From Clostridiales bacterium (GTDB lineage Bacteria; Bacillota; Clostridia; Christensenellales; CAG-138), in NCBI GenBank assembly GCA_009783775.1, contig WRCT01000113.1, positions 1 through 6,234 of the forward strand: a stretch of DNA of 6,234 nt, read 5' to 3'. Of the stretch, positions 1 to 5,434 are shown one piece after another (position 1 is the first letter of the stretch; each line of letters begins with the position of its first letter). The translations under genes were made by a program, and so were the position numbers. The notes under the pieces are model-generated. The model had not been told where the DNA came from. It searched no databases and saw only the letters and a list, made by a program, of their open reading frames with translations.

Positions 1-3
1 CAA

Positions 4-115
4 TGGGGCCCACTGATTAAATCGTGAGGTGGAATAGTCGGCCTGCCCAAAACTCCTATGTTGGGACCATTCTGATAGCCAATCTACACGGCGAACGATT
101 TAATCAGGGGTTCCA
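4..115 (+). ncRNA. Candidate structured RNA with a long closing stem (family unassigned)
   Basis: Bases 13-25 (CTGATTAAATCGT) are exactly complementary to 95-107. After a one-base bulge at A12 the helix continues with 4-11 against 108-115, including two G-U pairs, giving about 21 base pairs. Inside, 32-38 pairs with 66-72 (one A-C mismatch) and 46-50 pairs with 61-65, leaving a ten-base loop. The layout is closing stem, open bubble, terminal hairpin. No protein frame explains it. The two outer G-U pairs favour a plus-strand transcript, although the inner mismatch would pair better on the minus strand, so the strand is uncertain. The topology loosely recalls 6S RNA, but it is much shorter and I recognise no conserved motif. 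It could also be a palindromic DNA element. The fold is seen directly; the RNA role is inference. Confidence 0.4.
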
Positions 116-136
116 ATGACACAGACCACAAGCCCA

Positions 137-200
137 GCGTCATTGCGAGGTGCATGCAACCCAAAACAGGGGAAGGATTTTTGCCGAAGCAATCCAGTTG
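137..200. repeat. Degenerate REP-like intergenic repeat
   Basis: GTCATTGCGAGG near 139-150 and GAAGCAATCCAG near 186-197 match the two ends of a widespread bacterial intergenic palindromic repeat, usually seen as a CATTGCGAGG half and an AAGCAATCC half. The middle here does not form a clean stem, so this is probably a decayed or interrupted copy. It lies just past the 3' end of the minus-strand gene that stops at 225. A related CGCAATGACG half-site occurs at 5481-5490. Recognition is from memory of the repeat type, not a search. Confidence 0.5.
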
Positions 201-224
201 CCATGCGGCATAATCCCGTATCTA

Positions 225-422
225 TTATCCTTTTCTCTTTTTGCTGTCAAGCGCCCGAATCTCTGCCGGTTCGGACAGCGCATACATCAGCTCCGTTTCG
301 CGTTGCGCGTCTTGCAGGAATGCTATCGTCGGTTTTATTTCACGCTGCGCGTCCTGCAAAAACTCTATTGCCGTTGCCACGCGCGCAAATAGGGTAAAGT
401 ACAATTCCTTATAGTCGGGCAT
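225..422 (-). CDS. Small hypothetical protein with internal 14-residue duplication (65 aa)
   Basis: The product is 65 residues and starts MPDYKELYFTLFARVATAIEF. That opening resembles a family of short uncharacterised Clostridia proteins that begin with a Y-K-x-L-Y-F-x-L-F pattern followed by one amphipathic helix. I chose the ATG at 422 because AGAGGTGG precedes it at ribosome-binding distance; an upstream in-frame ATG at 452 has no comparable site. The segment FLQDAQRE occurs twice, 14 residues apart, encoded by a near-identical 42-bp direct repeat (about 296-326 and 338-368), so the usual helix seems to have been lengthened by tandem duplication. The C-terminus is basic and polar (DSKKRKG), with no signal peptide or membrane segment. 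The gene is divergent from the XRE regulator at 548. Function is unknown; family placement is from recalled similarity. Confidence 0.7.
   Translation of the reverse strand: MPDYKELYFTLFARVATAIEFLQDAQREIKPTIAFLQDAQRETELMYALSEPAEIRALDSKKRKG
296..368. repeat. 42-bp imperfect tandem repeat inside the small gene
   Basis: TTTCGCGTTGCGCGTCTTGC starting at 296 recurs as TTTCACGCTGCGCGTCCTGC at 338. The offset of 42 bases is a whole number of codons. It encodes the duplicated FLQDAQRE segment on the minus strand. The copies differ at several positions, so the duplication is not brand new. Confidence 0.75.
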
Positions 423-477
423 TTGCCACCTCTTTATTTGTTGCCATTCCATTATTATAGTTTAACAAGCTATATTT

Positions 478-506
478 ATAATATTTCAAGAAATTCATCT
501 TGTCAA
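478..506 (-). promoter_or_regulatory. Sigma-A-type promoter for the 65-aa gene
   Basis: Read on the minus strand, TTGACA (506-501) is followed by a 17-base spacer and TATTAT (483-478). This is a perfect -35 box and a one-mismatch -10 box. The predicted transcript starts near 471, about 50 bases before the ATG at 422. On the plus strand the same DNA reads TTGTCA (500-505), a possible -35 for the divergent XRE gene, but the matching -10 (around 523-531) is weak. Confidence 0.65.
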
Positions 507-547
507 TGCGCTTTGTTACACTTTGTATAAAGAAGGCGGGTGATGTT

Positions 548-784
548 TTGAAAGCGGCGCATAAAGAGAAGTATAGAAAACTGGGATTAAAGATCAGTTA
601 TTATAGAAAACTGCGGGGCATAACGCAGGAGCAGTTCGCGGAAATGCTGGACAAGCACCTTGCCTTTATCGGCGCGGTCGAGGCCCCCAACATGGCCAGA
701 GCGGTATCCCTTGATACCCTGTTTGATATTGCCGACGTGTTACGCGTTCCGGCCTATAAGTTTTTGGATTTTGAAGAAGATTGA
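548..784 (+). CDS. XRE-family helix-turn-helix regulator (78 aa)
   Basis: This is a small cytoplasmic DNA-binding protein of the Cro/C1 (XRE) type. From a TTG start at 548, residues 12-34 (LGLKISYYRKLRGITQEQFAEML) carry the first helices, and 38-46 would be the recognition helix. The rest (SLDTLFDIADVLRVPAYKFLDF) matches the usual end of single-domain clostridial XRE proteins. I chose TTG 548 because GGCGGGTGAT (535-544) closely follows the extended Shine-Dalgarno consensus at correct spacing. An in-frame ATG at 506 lacks such a site, lies in promoter DNA, and would add residues not expected in the family. The SD-like segment would sit at the very start of the predicted transcript. Its target is unknown; the divergent small gene 125 bases away is a natural candidate. 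It converges on the ferredoxin gene. Confidence 0.82.
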   Translation: MKAAHKEKYRKLGLKISYYRKLRGITQEQFAEMLDKHLAFIGAVEAPNMARAVSLDTLFDIADVLRVPAYKFLDFEED

Positions 785-844
785 TATGCCTTTTCAGCCG
801 GAAAATAGGGGCAAGTTATCGGCCCGTGTTCTCTTGTCTCATAA

Positions 845-884
845 AAAACGAGCTCCGGTTTTGCAAACCAAAGCTCGTTTTCTC
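845..884. terminator. Bidirectional intrinsic terminator between XRE gene and ferredoxin
   Basis: AAAACGAGCT (845-854) pairs with AGCTCGTTTT (872-881), and an inner GGTTT/AAACC helix extends the stem around a TGC loop. A-tracts on the left and T-tracts on the right give a U-rich tail in both directions. It lies between the convergent ends at 784 and 902, where it can stop transcription from both genes. Confidence 0.85.
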
Positions 885-901
885 TGTCAAAAGTTTTAAG
901 T

Positions 902-1072
902 TTAGCTAGGGTTCGGCGCGTCCACCGGACAGACCCCCGCGCAGGCGCCGCACTCAATGCAGAGCTCGGGGTCGATCACATACTTGGAATCGCCCTCGGA
1001 AATCGCCTCCGTGGGACACTCGGGCGCGCACGCGCCGCAGCTGATGCAATCATCGTTAATAACATAAGACAT
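902..1072 (-). CDS. 2[4Fe-4S] ferredoxin (56 aa)
   Basis: This is a small soluble low-potential electron carrier that serves oxidoreductases such as pyruvate:ferredoxin oxidoreductase and hydrogenase in anaerobes. The 56-residue product has two cluster-binding motifs: C9-x2-C12-x2-C15-x3-C19-P and C38-x2-C41-x2-C44-x3-C48-P. All eight cysteines and both following prolines are present. The length matches clostridial ferredoxins (about 55 residues), and it begins directly with the first half-domain (MSYVINDDCISCGAC). A GGAGG site (1081-1085) sits eight bases before the ATG, and a strong promoter lies just upstream, so it is probably transcribed alone. Acidic residues dominate, as is typical. 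The fold assignment is very secure; the physiological partner is unknown. Confidence 0.96.
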   Translation of the reverse strand: MSYVINDDCISCGACAPECPTEAISEGDSKYVIDPELCIECGACAGVCPVDAPNPS

Positions 1073-1101
1073 AATCATTACCTCCTTTTGATTTCGATTT
1101 G

Positions 1102-1130
1102 ATTATAGCAAGCGTTTTTGATAAATGCAA
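1102..1130 (-). promoter_or_regulatory. Promoter of the ferredoxin gene
   Basis: On the minus strand, TTGCAT (1130-1125) is followed by a 17-base spacer and a perfect TATAAT (1107-1102). The predicted start is near 1095, giving a leader of about 23 bases that contains the GGAGG site. The perfect -10 suggests strong, constitutive expression. Confidence 0.8.
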
Positions 1131-1142
1131 GCAGTAAAACGA

Positions 1143-1280
1143 AGTAACAAGTAAGAAGTAATAAGGAATAGTGGTTGAAAAAACAGCGGAGACTGTTTTC
1201 TTTGATAATAATTATGGGATCAAGATGGGCGCTTGCGCCCGTTTCCATACTTATTCCTTATTCCCTATTCTTTATTCCTT
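1143..1280. repeat. Palindromic repeat element, copy 1 (AT-rich arms, shared hairpin core)
   Basis: The arms are low-complexity inverted repeats; AATAAGGAATA at 1160-1170 is exactly complementary to 1252-1262. Inside is a core at 1175-1200 nearly identical to one at 4147-4171, and a second hairpin GGGCGC-TT-GCGCCC at 1227-1240. The right arm runs into the 3' end of queT and supplies its TAA stop. It fills the space between queT and the ferredoxin promoter. Confidence 0.6.
1175..1200 (-). terminator. Hairpin core, likely intrinsic terminator of queT
   Basis: AAAACAG (1180-1186) pairs with CTGTTTT (1193-1199) around a six-base loop. Read on the minus strand, downstream of queT, the stem runs into a six-T tract. 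It also keeps queT transcription out of the ferredoxin gene. The stem is AT-rich, so termination strength is uncertain. Confidence 0.5.
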
Positions 1281-1766
1281 GCCAAACAGTTTCCTGTTTG
1301 GCAGCAGCGCGTGCAGCAGCAGCATACCCAGCAGACCGCAGGTCACGATTTGACCCAGGCCCACGGTAGCCGCGAAGAAGAACAAACTGCCCTCCACGCC
1401 ATAGACAAAACGCAGCACAAAGGGGATGATCAGCACATTGAAGACAATGGGCGGCACGGGCGCCAGCCATTTGTTCTTGCGCAGCAGCCGCGTGCCGACC
1501 GCGCCCAGCAGGGTGGCCAGCGAGCCGAACACGATATCCCAGGGCAGGCAGCCCGTAAGCAGATTGGCCAAAAAACAGCCTATCGCCAGGCCCGGAATCG
1601 CGGCGGCGGTGAAGAAAGGCAGCACGGTCAAGGCCTCGGACAGGCGGAACTGGATCACGCCGCTGGCCAGGCCCAGCATTTCCGAAACATAGGTCAGTAC
1701 CACATAGAGCGCGGCGATGATCGCGCCCTGGGTCAAGAAACGCAGATTTTTGTTCATCTTTTTCAT
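1272..1766 (-). CDS. queT: QueT-family ECF transporter substrate-binding component
   Basis: This is an integral membrane S component of an energy-coupling factor transporter, predicted to take up a queuosine precursor (preQ1 or queuine) together with shared EcfA/A'/T subunits encoded elsewhere. The protein is almost wholly hydrophobic, with about five to six membrane spans. It carries the family signature IQFRLSEALTVLPFF (residues 38-52 from the chosen start), then AAIPGLAIGCFLANLL and DIVFGSLATLLGA. Starts at 1757, 1766 and 1778 are possible, and none has a clear Shine-Dalgarno site. I chose 1766 because the predicted transcript begins at or next to that ATG; 1757 also fits. A longer frame from 1832 would overlap the promoter. 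Its stop codon lies in the downstream repeat. Substrate is inferred from the family. Confidence 0.85.
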   Translation of the reverse strand: MKKMNKNLRFLTQGAIIAALYVVLTYVSEMLGLASGVIQFRLSEALTVLPFFTAAAIPGLAIGCFLANLLTGCLPWDIVFGSLATLLGAVGTRLLRKNKWLAPVPPIVFNVLIIPFVLRFVYGVEGSLFFFAATVGLGQIVTCGLLGMLLLHALLPNRKLFGKE

Positions 1767-1773
1767 AAAGCTT

Positions 1774-1802
1774 ATCATAAACGAAATTCTCGGACTTGTC
1801 AA
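1774..1802 (-). promoter_or_regulatory. Promoter of queT (overlaps the divergent aconitase promoter)
   Basis: On the minus strand, TTGACA (1802-1797) is followed by a 17-base spacer and TATGAT (1779-1774). The expected start is about 1767, one base from an ATG, so the mRNA would have almost no leader. The -35 box overlaps that of the plus-strand promoter. Confidence 0.7.
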
Positions 1803-1824
1803 AGGGCGGGTTTTCCTGTATGAT
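1796..1824 (+). promoter_or_regulatory. Promoter of the aconitase-icd operon
   Basis: TTGTCA (1796-1801) is followed by a 17-base spacer and TATGAT (1819-1824). The expected start near 1831 leaves a 24-base leader carrying GGGGAG (1840-1845) ahead of the ATG at 1855. Five bases of the -35 are shared with the queT promoter, so polymerase can probably occupy only one at a time. Confidence 0.72.
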
Positions 1825-1854
1825 ATATGCAATTAAACTGGGGAGATATAGCAA

Positions 1855-4098
1855 ATGGTCACTTACACCCCCGAAGGTGTTTTCTACAAAGACGGCCGCC
1901 CGCGCCGCGATTTGGACGCGGACATATTCGCCGCGCGGCAAAAAACGCTGGCTTATCAGATTTTGCAGGCGCACAATATCTCGGATTCGGACAACGCGCT
2001 GCGGATCAAGTTTGACGCGCTCTGCTCGCATGACATCACCTACGTCGGCATTATCCAGACGGCGCGGGCCAGCGGGCTTAAAGAGTTTCCTGTACCCTAT
2101 GTGATGACCAACTGCCATAACAGCCTTTGCGCGGTGGGCGGCACGATCAACGAGGACGACCACGTCTTCGGCCTCTCTGCGGCAAAGAAATTCGGCGGCA
2201 TCTTTGTCCCGCCCAACCTGGCCGTCATTCACTCCTATATGCGCGAGGAATGGGCGGCCTGCGGCAACATGATCCTGGGCTCAGACAGCCACACGCGCTA
2301 CGGCGCGCTGGGCACGATGGGCGTGGGCGAGGGCGGGCCGGAGCTGGTCAAGCAGCTGGTCGGCCGCACCTATGACCTGGCCATGCCGCAAACCGTTCTG
2401 GTCTATCTGACGGGCGCGCCCAAACGCGGCGTGGGCCCGCACGACGTCGCGCTGGCGCTGATCAAGGCCGTGTTCGCGGGCGGGCTGGTCAAGAACAAGG
2501 TGCTGGAGTTCTGCGGCCCGGGCATTACAAACCTCTCCGTCGACTTTCGCAACGGCATTGACGTCATGACCACCGAGACCACCTGCCTGAGCTCCATCTG
2601 GGAGACGGACGAGCAGGTGCAAGAATACTTCGCAATCCACGGTCGGCCCGAGGCCTACCGCAAACTGGCGCCCGACGACGGCGCGTACTATGACGCGCTG
2701 ATTGAAATCGACCTCTCGCAGATCGCGTGCATGATCGCCCTGCCTTTCCATCCCTCGAATGCCTATACAATCCACGAGTTTCAAGACAGAGCCGCCGAGT
2801 TGCTGGCCGAGGCGGACGAACGTCTGGCAGACAAAGCCAAGCCCGACGGCGTCTGGGCCGACCAGGGGATTATCGCGGGCTGCGCGGGCGGTCTGTATGA
2901 AAATATCGGCGAGGCGGCGGACATTCTGCGCGGCAGGCCCACGGGCAGCGGTTATTTTTCTCTGTCCGTCTATCCGCAGAGTATCCCCGTGGCGCAGGCC
3001 TTGAACAAGAGCGGCGCGGCCGACGATCTATTAAACAGCGGCGCGGTTCTCAAACCCTGTTTCTGCGGGCCCTGTTTCGGCGCGGGTGACGTGCCGAGCA
3101 ACAACGCGCTCTCCATTCGCCATACCACGCGCAACTTCCCCAGCCGCGAGGGCAGCAAACCCGGCGAGGGCCAGCTGGCAACGGTCGCGCTGATGGACGC
3201 GCGCAGCATCGCGGCCACGGCGGCAAATGGTGGAAAGATCACCGCCGCTACCGATGTGGACTACACGCCTGCGGTCCCGTCCTACGCCTTTGACGACAAG
3301 TCCTACCTGGCCCGCGTCTACAACGGCTACGGCAAGGCGGACCCCACGCAAGAACTGCGGTTCGGGCCGAATATCGGCGACTATCCGCCCTTCTATCCGT
3401 TGGCTGAAAACTTGGAGTTGGAGCTCTGCGCCGTGCTGCATGACGATGTGACCACCACGGACGAGCTGATCCCCTCGGGCGAAACCTCGTCCTACCGCAG
3501 CAATCCCGAGCGGCTGGCGCAGTTCGCGCTTTCCCGCCGCGTGCCGGATTATGTCGCGCGCAGCAAAAGAATTCGAGAATATGAGGTGAAACGACAAGGG
3601 AATATTGAGCAAAAAAATATTTGGTGGGATGATCTGAAAGATTCCGGATTATTTAAGAAAATCAGACAACTTCAAAAATCTTACAAATTCATTTCAATTG
3701 AAAATACCGCCATTGGCTCCTGTATCTTCGCGCGCAAACCGGGCGACGGCTCGGCGCGCGAGCAGGCCGCGTCCTGCCAGCGCGTGCTGGGCGGCATGGC
3801 GAATATCTGTTATGAGTACGCGACCAAACGCTACCGCAGCAACTGTATCAACTGGGGCATTCTGCCCTTTACGATCGACGAGGGTGTCGACTTCCCCTAC
3901 GAGGCTGGCGATACCATCTTTGTGCCCAACATCCGGCAGGCGGTCGCGGAGGGCCGGACAAACATTCCCGCCGAGGTCCGGCAGACAAACGGGCAAAAAC
4001 ACGCGCTGACCCTGCACCTTGGCGACCTTACCGACGAAGAACGACAGATCCTGCTGGCGGGCTGTCTTATGAATTACTATAAAAGTGTTGAGAGTTGA
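1855..4098 (+). CDS. Aconitase-family hydratase (YbhJ-like), 747 aa
   Basis: This cytoplasmic [4Fe-4S] hydro-lyase is predicted to interconvert citrate and isocitrate. Cluster ligands are visible as C343 (GCAGGLYENI) and C404-G-P-C407, in the expected spacing. GSDSHTRYGALGTMGVGEGG (142-161) is the aconitase-superfamily motif in the form typical of the YbhJ-type branch, and GDGSAREQ (630-637) is the active-site motif of the C-terminal swivel domain, followed by YATKRYRSNCINWGILPF. The length matches E. coli YbhJ (about 750). GGGGAG sets the ATG start. Immediately upstream of isocitrate dehydrogenase, it likely forms a two-gene operon. Residues about 570-620, in the linker before the swivel domain, are encoded by strikingly AT-rich DNA. 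The last residues and the TGA fall in a downstream repeat. YbhJ-branch activity is less well tested than AcnA/AcnB; another hydroxyacid substrate is possible. Confidence 0.88.
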   Translation: MVTYTPEGVFYKDGRPRRDLDADIFAARQKTLAYQILQAHNISDSDNALRIKFDALCSHDITYVGIIQTARASGLKEFPVPYVMTNCHNSLCAVGGTINEDDHVFGLSAAKKFGGIFVPPNLAVIHSYMREEWAACGNMILGSDSHTRYGALGTMGVGEGGPELVKQLVGRTYDLAMPQTVLVYLTGAPKRGVGPHDVALALIKAVFAGGLVKNKVLEFCGPGITNLSVDFRNGIDVMTTETTCLSSIWETDEQVQEYFAIHGRPEAYRKLAPDDGAYYDALIEIDLSQIACMIALPFHPSNAYTIHEFQDRAAELLAEADERLADKAKPDGVWADQGIIAGCAGGLYENIGEAADILRGRPTGSGYFSLSVYPQSIPVAQALNKSGAADDLLNSGAVLKPCFCGPCFGAGDVPSNNALSIRHTTRNFPSREGSKPGEGQLATVALMDARSIAATAANGGKITAATDVDYTPAVPSYAFDDKSYLARVYNGYGKADPTQELRFGPNIGDYPPFYPLAENLELELCAVLHDDVTTTDELIPSGETSSYRSNPERLAQFALSRRVPDYVARSKRIREYEVKRQGNIEQKNIWWDDLKDSGLFKKIRQLQKSYKFISIENTAIGSCIFARKPGDGSAREQAASCQRVLGGMANICYEYATKRYRSNCINWGILPFTIDEGVDFPYEAGDTIFVPNIRQAVAEGRTNIPAEVRQTNGQKHALTLHLGDLTDEERQILLAGCLMNYYKSVES
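3562..3708 (+). other. AT-rich in-frame patch within the aconitase gene
   Basis: Bases 3601-3700 contain 27 G or C by my count, against a strongly GC-rich gene on both sides. Codon choice switches from CTG, GGC and GCG to TTA, AAA, ATT and AAT. The reading frame stays open. The patch encodes a Lys/Ile/Gln-rich stretch (EYEVKRQGNIEQKN onward to SYKFISIENT) where homologues, as I recall them, carry an Ala/Glu-rich variable linker. The flanking conserved motifs are intact. A 12-bp palindrome TTTCAATTGAAA lies at 3692-3703. Confidence 0.8.
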
Positions 4099-4207
4099 GA
4101 GTGGAGTGTTGAGCAAAGGAAAGAACTGCCTCACGACAGTTCAAATTTGAAAAAACAGCGGAGCTGTTTTCACCTTAACTCAACTCTCAACTCTCCACAC
4201 TCCACTC
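4085..4207. repeat. Palindromic repeat element, copy 2 (GAGAGTTGAGAG arms, shared hairpin core)
   Basis: The left arm (4085-4113) and right arm (4179-4207) are complementary low-complexity sequences sharing GAGAGTTGAGAGT and its reverse complement. Between them are a GAACTG/CAGTTC hairpin (4123-4142), the palindrome TTCAAATTTGAA (4140-4151) and the core at 4147-4171 also found at 1175-1200. The left arm overlaps the 3' end of the aconitase gene and supplies its TGA stop. The right arm ends just before the icd ribosome site. Confidence 0.65.
4147..4171 (+). terminator. Shared core hairpin between aconitase and icd (possible attenuator)
   Basis: AAAACAGC (4152-4159) pairs with GCTGTTTT (4163-4170) around a GGA loop. 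Read with the operon the T-run is short and part of the stem, so termination would be partial at best. No clear promoter is visible between it and icd, so read-through is probably how icd is expressed. Confidence 0.4.
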
Positions 4208-4225
4208 TAATACAAAGGAGACCCT

Positions 4226-5434
4226 ATGACAAAAATCAAGATGACTGTGCCGTTGGTCGAAATGGACGGCGACGAAATGACCCGCATTATCTGGCAGATG
4301 ATCAAAGACGATCTGATCTGCCCCTTTGTGGATTTGAAAACGGAGTATTACGACCTGGGCCTGGAGGAGCGCGAACGCACCCGCGACGCGGTGACGACCC
4401 AGGCGGGCGAGGCCATCGTGCGGCTCGGCGTGGGCGTCAAGTGCGCCACGATCACGCCGAACCGGCAGCGCGTGGAGGAATACAACCTCACCGAAATGTG
4501 GAAGAGCCCGAACGGCACGATCCGCGCCATCTTGGACGGCACGGTCTTCCGCGCGCCCATCCTGATCGACTGCGTCAAACCCGCGGTGCGCGCCTGGCAA
4601 AAACCCATCACCATCGCGCGTCACGCCTATGGCGACGTTTACCGCGCGACCGAGCTGCGCGTGCCCGAAAAGGGCAAGGCCGAGCTGGTCTTCACCGGCG
4701 AGGACGGCACGAACTTCCGCGAGACGATTTACGACTTCGAGTGCGCCGGCGTGTTGCAGGGCGCCTACAACAAGGACAGCTCGATCCGCTCCTTTGCCCA
4801 CGCGTGCTTTAATTACGCCTTGCAAACAGGGCAGCCCCTGTGGTTTGCGACCAAGGACACCATCTCCAAACAGTATGATCAGACCTTCAAACTGCTCTTT
4901 GAGGAGATCTATGAGGCTGATTATAAGGAAGCATTTGAGAGCGCGGGCCTGTACTATTTCTACACGCTGATTGACGACGCGGTCGCGCGTGTCATCCGCA
5001 GCGACGGCGGCTTTATCTGGGCCTGCAAGAACTATGACGGCGATGTGATGAGCGATATGGTCAGCACGGCTTTCGGCTCGCTGGCGATGATGACCTCCGT
5101 GCTGGTCTCGCCCGAGGGCAAGTACGAGTTCGAGGCCGCGCATGGCACGGTCACACAGCATTATTACCGCTATCTCAAGGGCGAAAACACATCGACCAAC
5201 CCCATCGCCACGATCTTCGCCTGGAGCGGCGGCCTCAAAAAACGCGGCGAGCTGGACAACCTGCCGGAGCTGGTGGCCTTTGCCGAAAACCTCGAGGCGG
5301 CCTCGCTAGAGACCATGAACGCGGGCATTATGACCCGCGACCTGGTCGGCCTGGCCGAGGGCATTACGCCCGTCGCGGTCAACACAAAAGAGTTTATCGC
5401 CGAGATCGCCAAGCGTCTGGCGGCGAAAATGTAG
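4226..5434 (+). CDS. icd: NADP-type isocitrate dehydrogenase, eukaryotic-like (type II) subfamily, 402 aa
   Basis: It oxidatively decarboxylates isocitrate to 2-oxoglutarate, a homodimeric cytoplasmic metal-dependent step feeding glutamate synthesis. The sequence aligns with human IDH1 without gaps through residue 142: VEMDGDEMTRIIW (11-23), T77, S94 in WKSPNGT, R100, R109, R132 and Y139 all stand at the human positions. K210 and D250, D273 and D277 correspond to human K212, D252, D275 and D279. The length is typical (about 400-414). AAAGGAG (4214-4220) sets the ATG. It follows the aconitase gene by 127 bases, filled by a repeat, with no obvious promoter of its own, which suggests an operon. 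The residue matching human R314, a contact to the NADP 2'-phosphate, is Q311 in HGTVTQHY, so the cofactor should be verified. The TAG stop comes from an adjacent GTAGGGGC repeat. Confidence 0.96.
   Translation: MTKIKMTVPLVEMDGDEMTRIIWQMIKDDLICPFVDLKTEYYDLGLEERERTRDAVTTQAGEAIVRLGVGVKCATITPNRQRVEEYNLTEMWKSPNGTIRAILDGTVFRAPILIDCVKPAVRAWQKPITIARHAYGDVYRATELRVPEKGKAELVFTGEDGTNFRETIYDFECAGVLQGAYNKDSSIRSFAHACFNYALQTGQPLWFATKDTISKQYDQTFKLLFEEIYEADYKEAFESAGLYYFYTLIDDAVARVIRSDGGFIWACKNYDGDVMSDMVSTAFGSLAMMTSVLVSPEGKYEFEAAHGTVTQHYYRYLKGENTSTNPIATIFAWSGGLKKRGELDNLPELVAFAENLEAASLETMNAGIMTRDLVGLAEGITPVAVNTKEFIAEIAKRLAAKM

Noticed and set aside
1..115. 6S RNA, SRP RNA, tmRNA or T-box leader
   Set aside because: The overall shape only vaguely fits 6S RNA and the length is too short. 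No SRP GGAAGG/AGCAGC core, no tmRNA acceptor end and no T-box motif is present.
116..397. Plus-strand open frames in the left region
   Set aside because: They run through the REP-like repeat and antisense to the 65-residue gene, which has a good promoter and ribosome site. Their composition is not protein-like.
1803..1854. preQ1 riboswitch for queT
   Set aside because: The predicted promoter lies between this segment and queT, so the segment is not in the mRNA. I also see no aptamer-like fold with the A-rich tail.
1258..2232. Long minus-strand open frame (324 codons) over queT and the aconitase 5' end
   Set aside because: It crosses the divergent promoter region and runs out of frame through queT. 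Its protein is Arg/Ala/Gly/Asp-rich shadow sequence, while both real genes have clear family motifs.
3031..3612. Minus-strand open frame opposite the aconitase gene
   Set aside because: It is a shadow of the aconitase gene, with no recognisable domain or start signal.
4187..5161. Long minus-strand open frame (324 codons) opposite icd
   Set aside because: GC-rich codon bias on the plus strand leaves antisense frames open. The icd frame has complete catalytic motifs, and the antisense product is low-complexity with no ribosome site.
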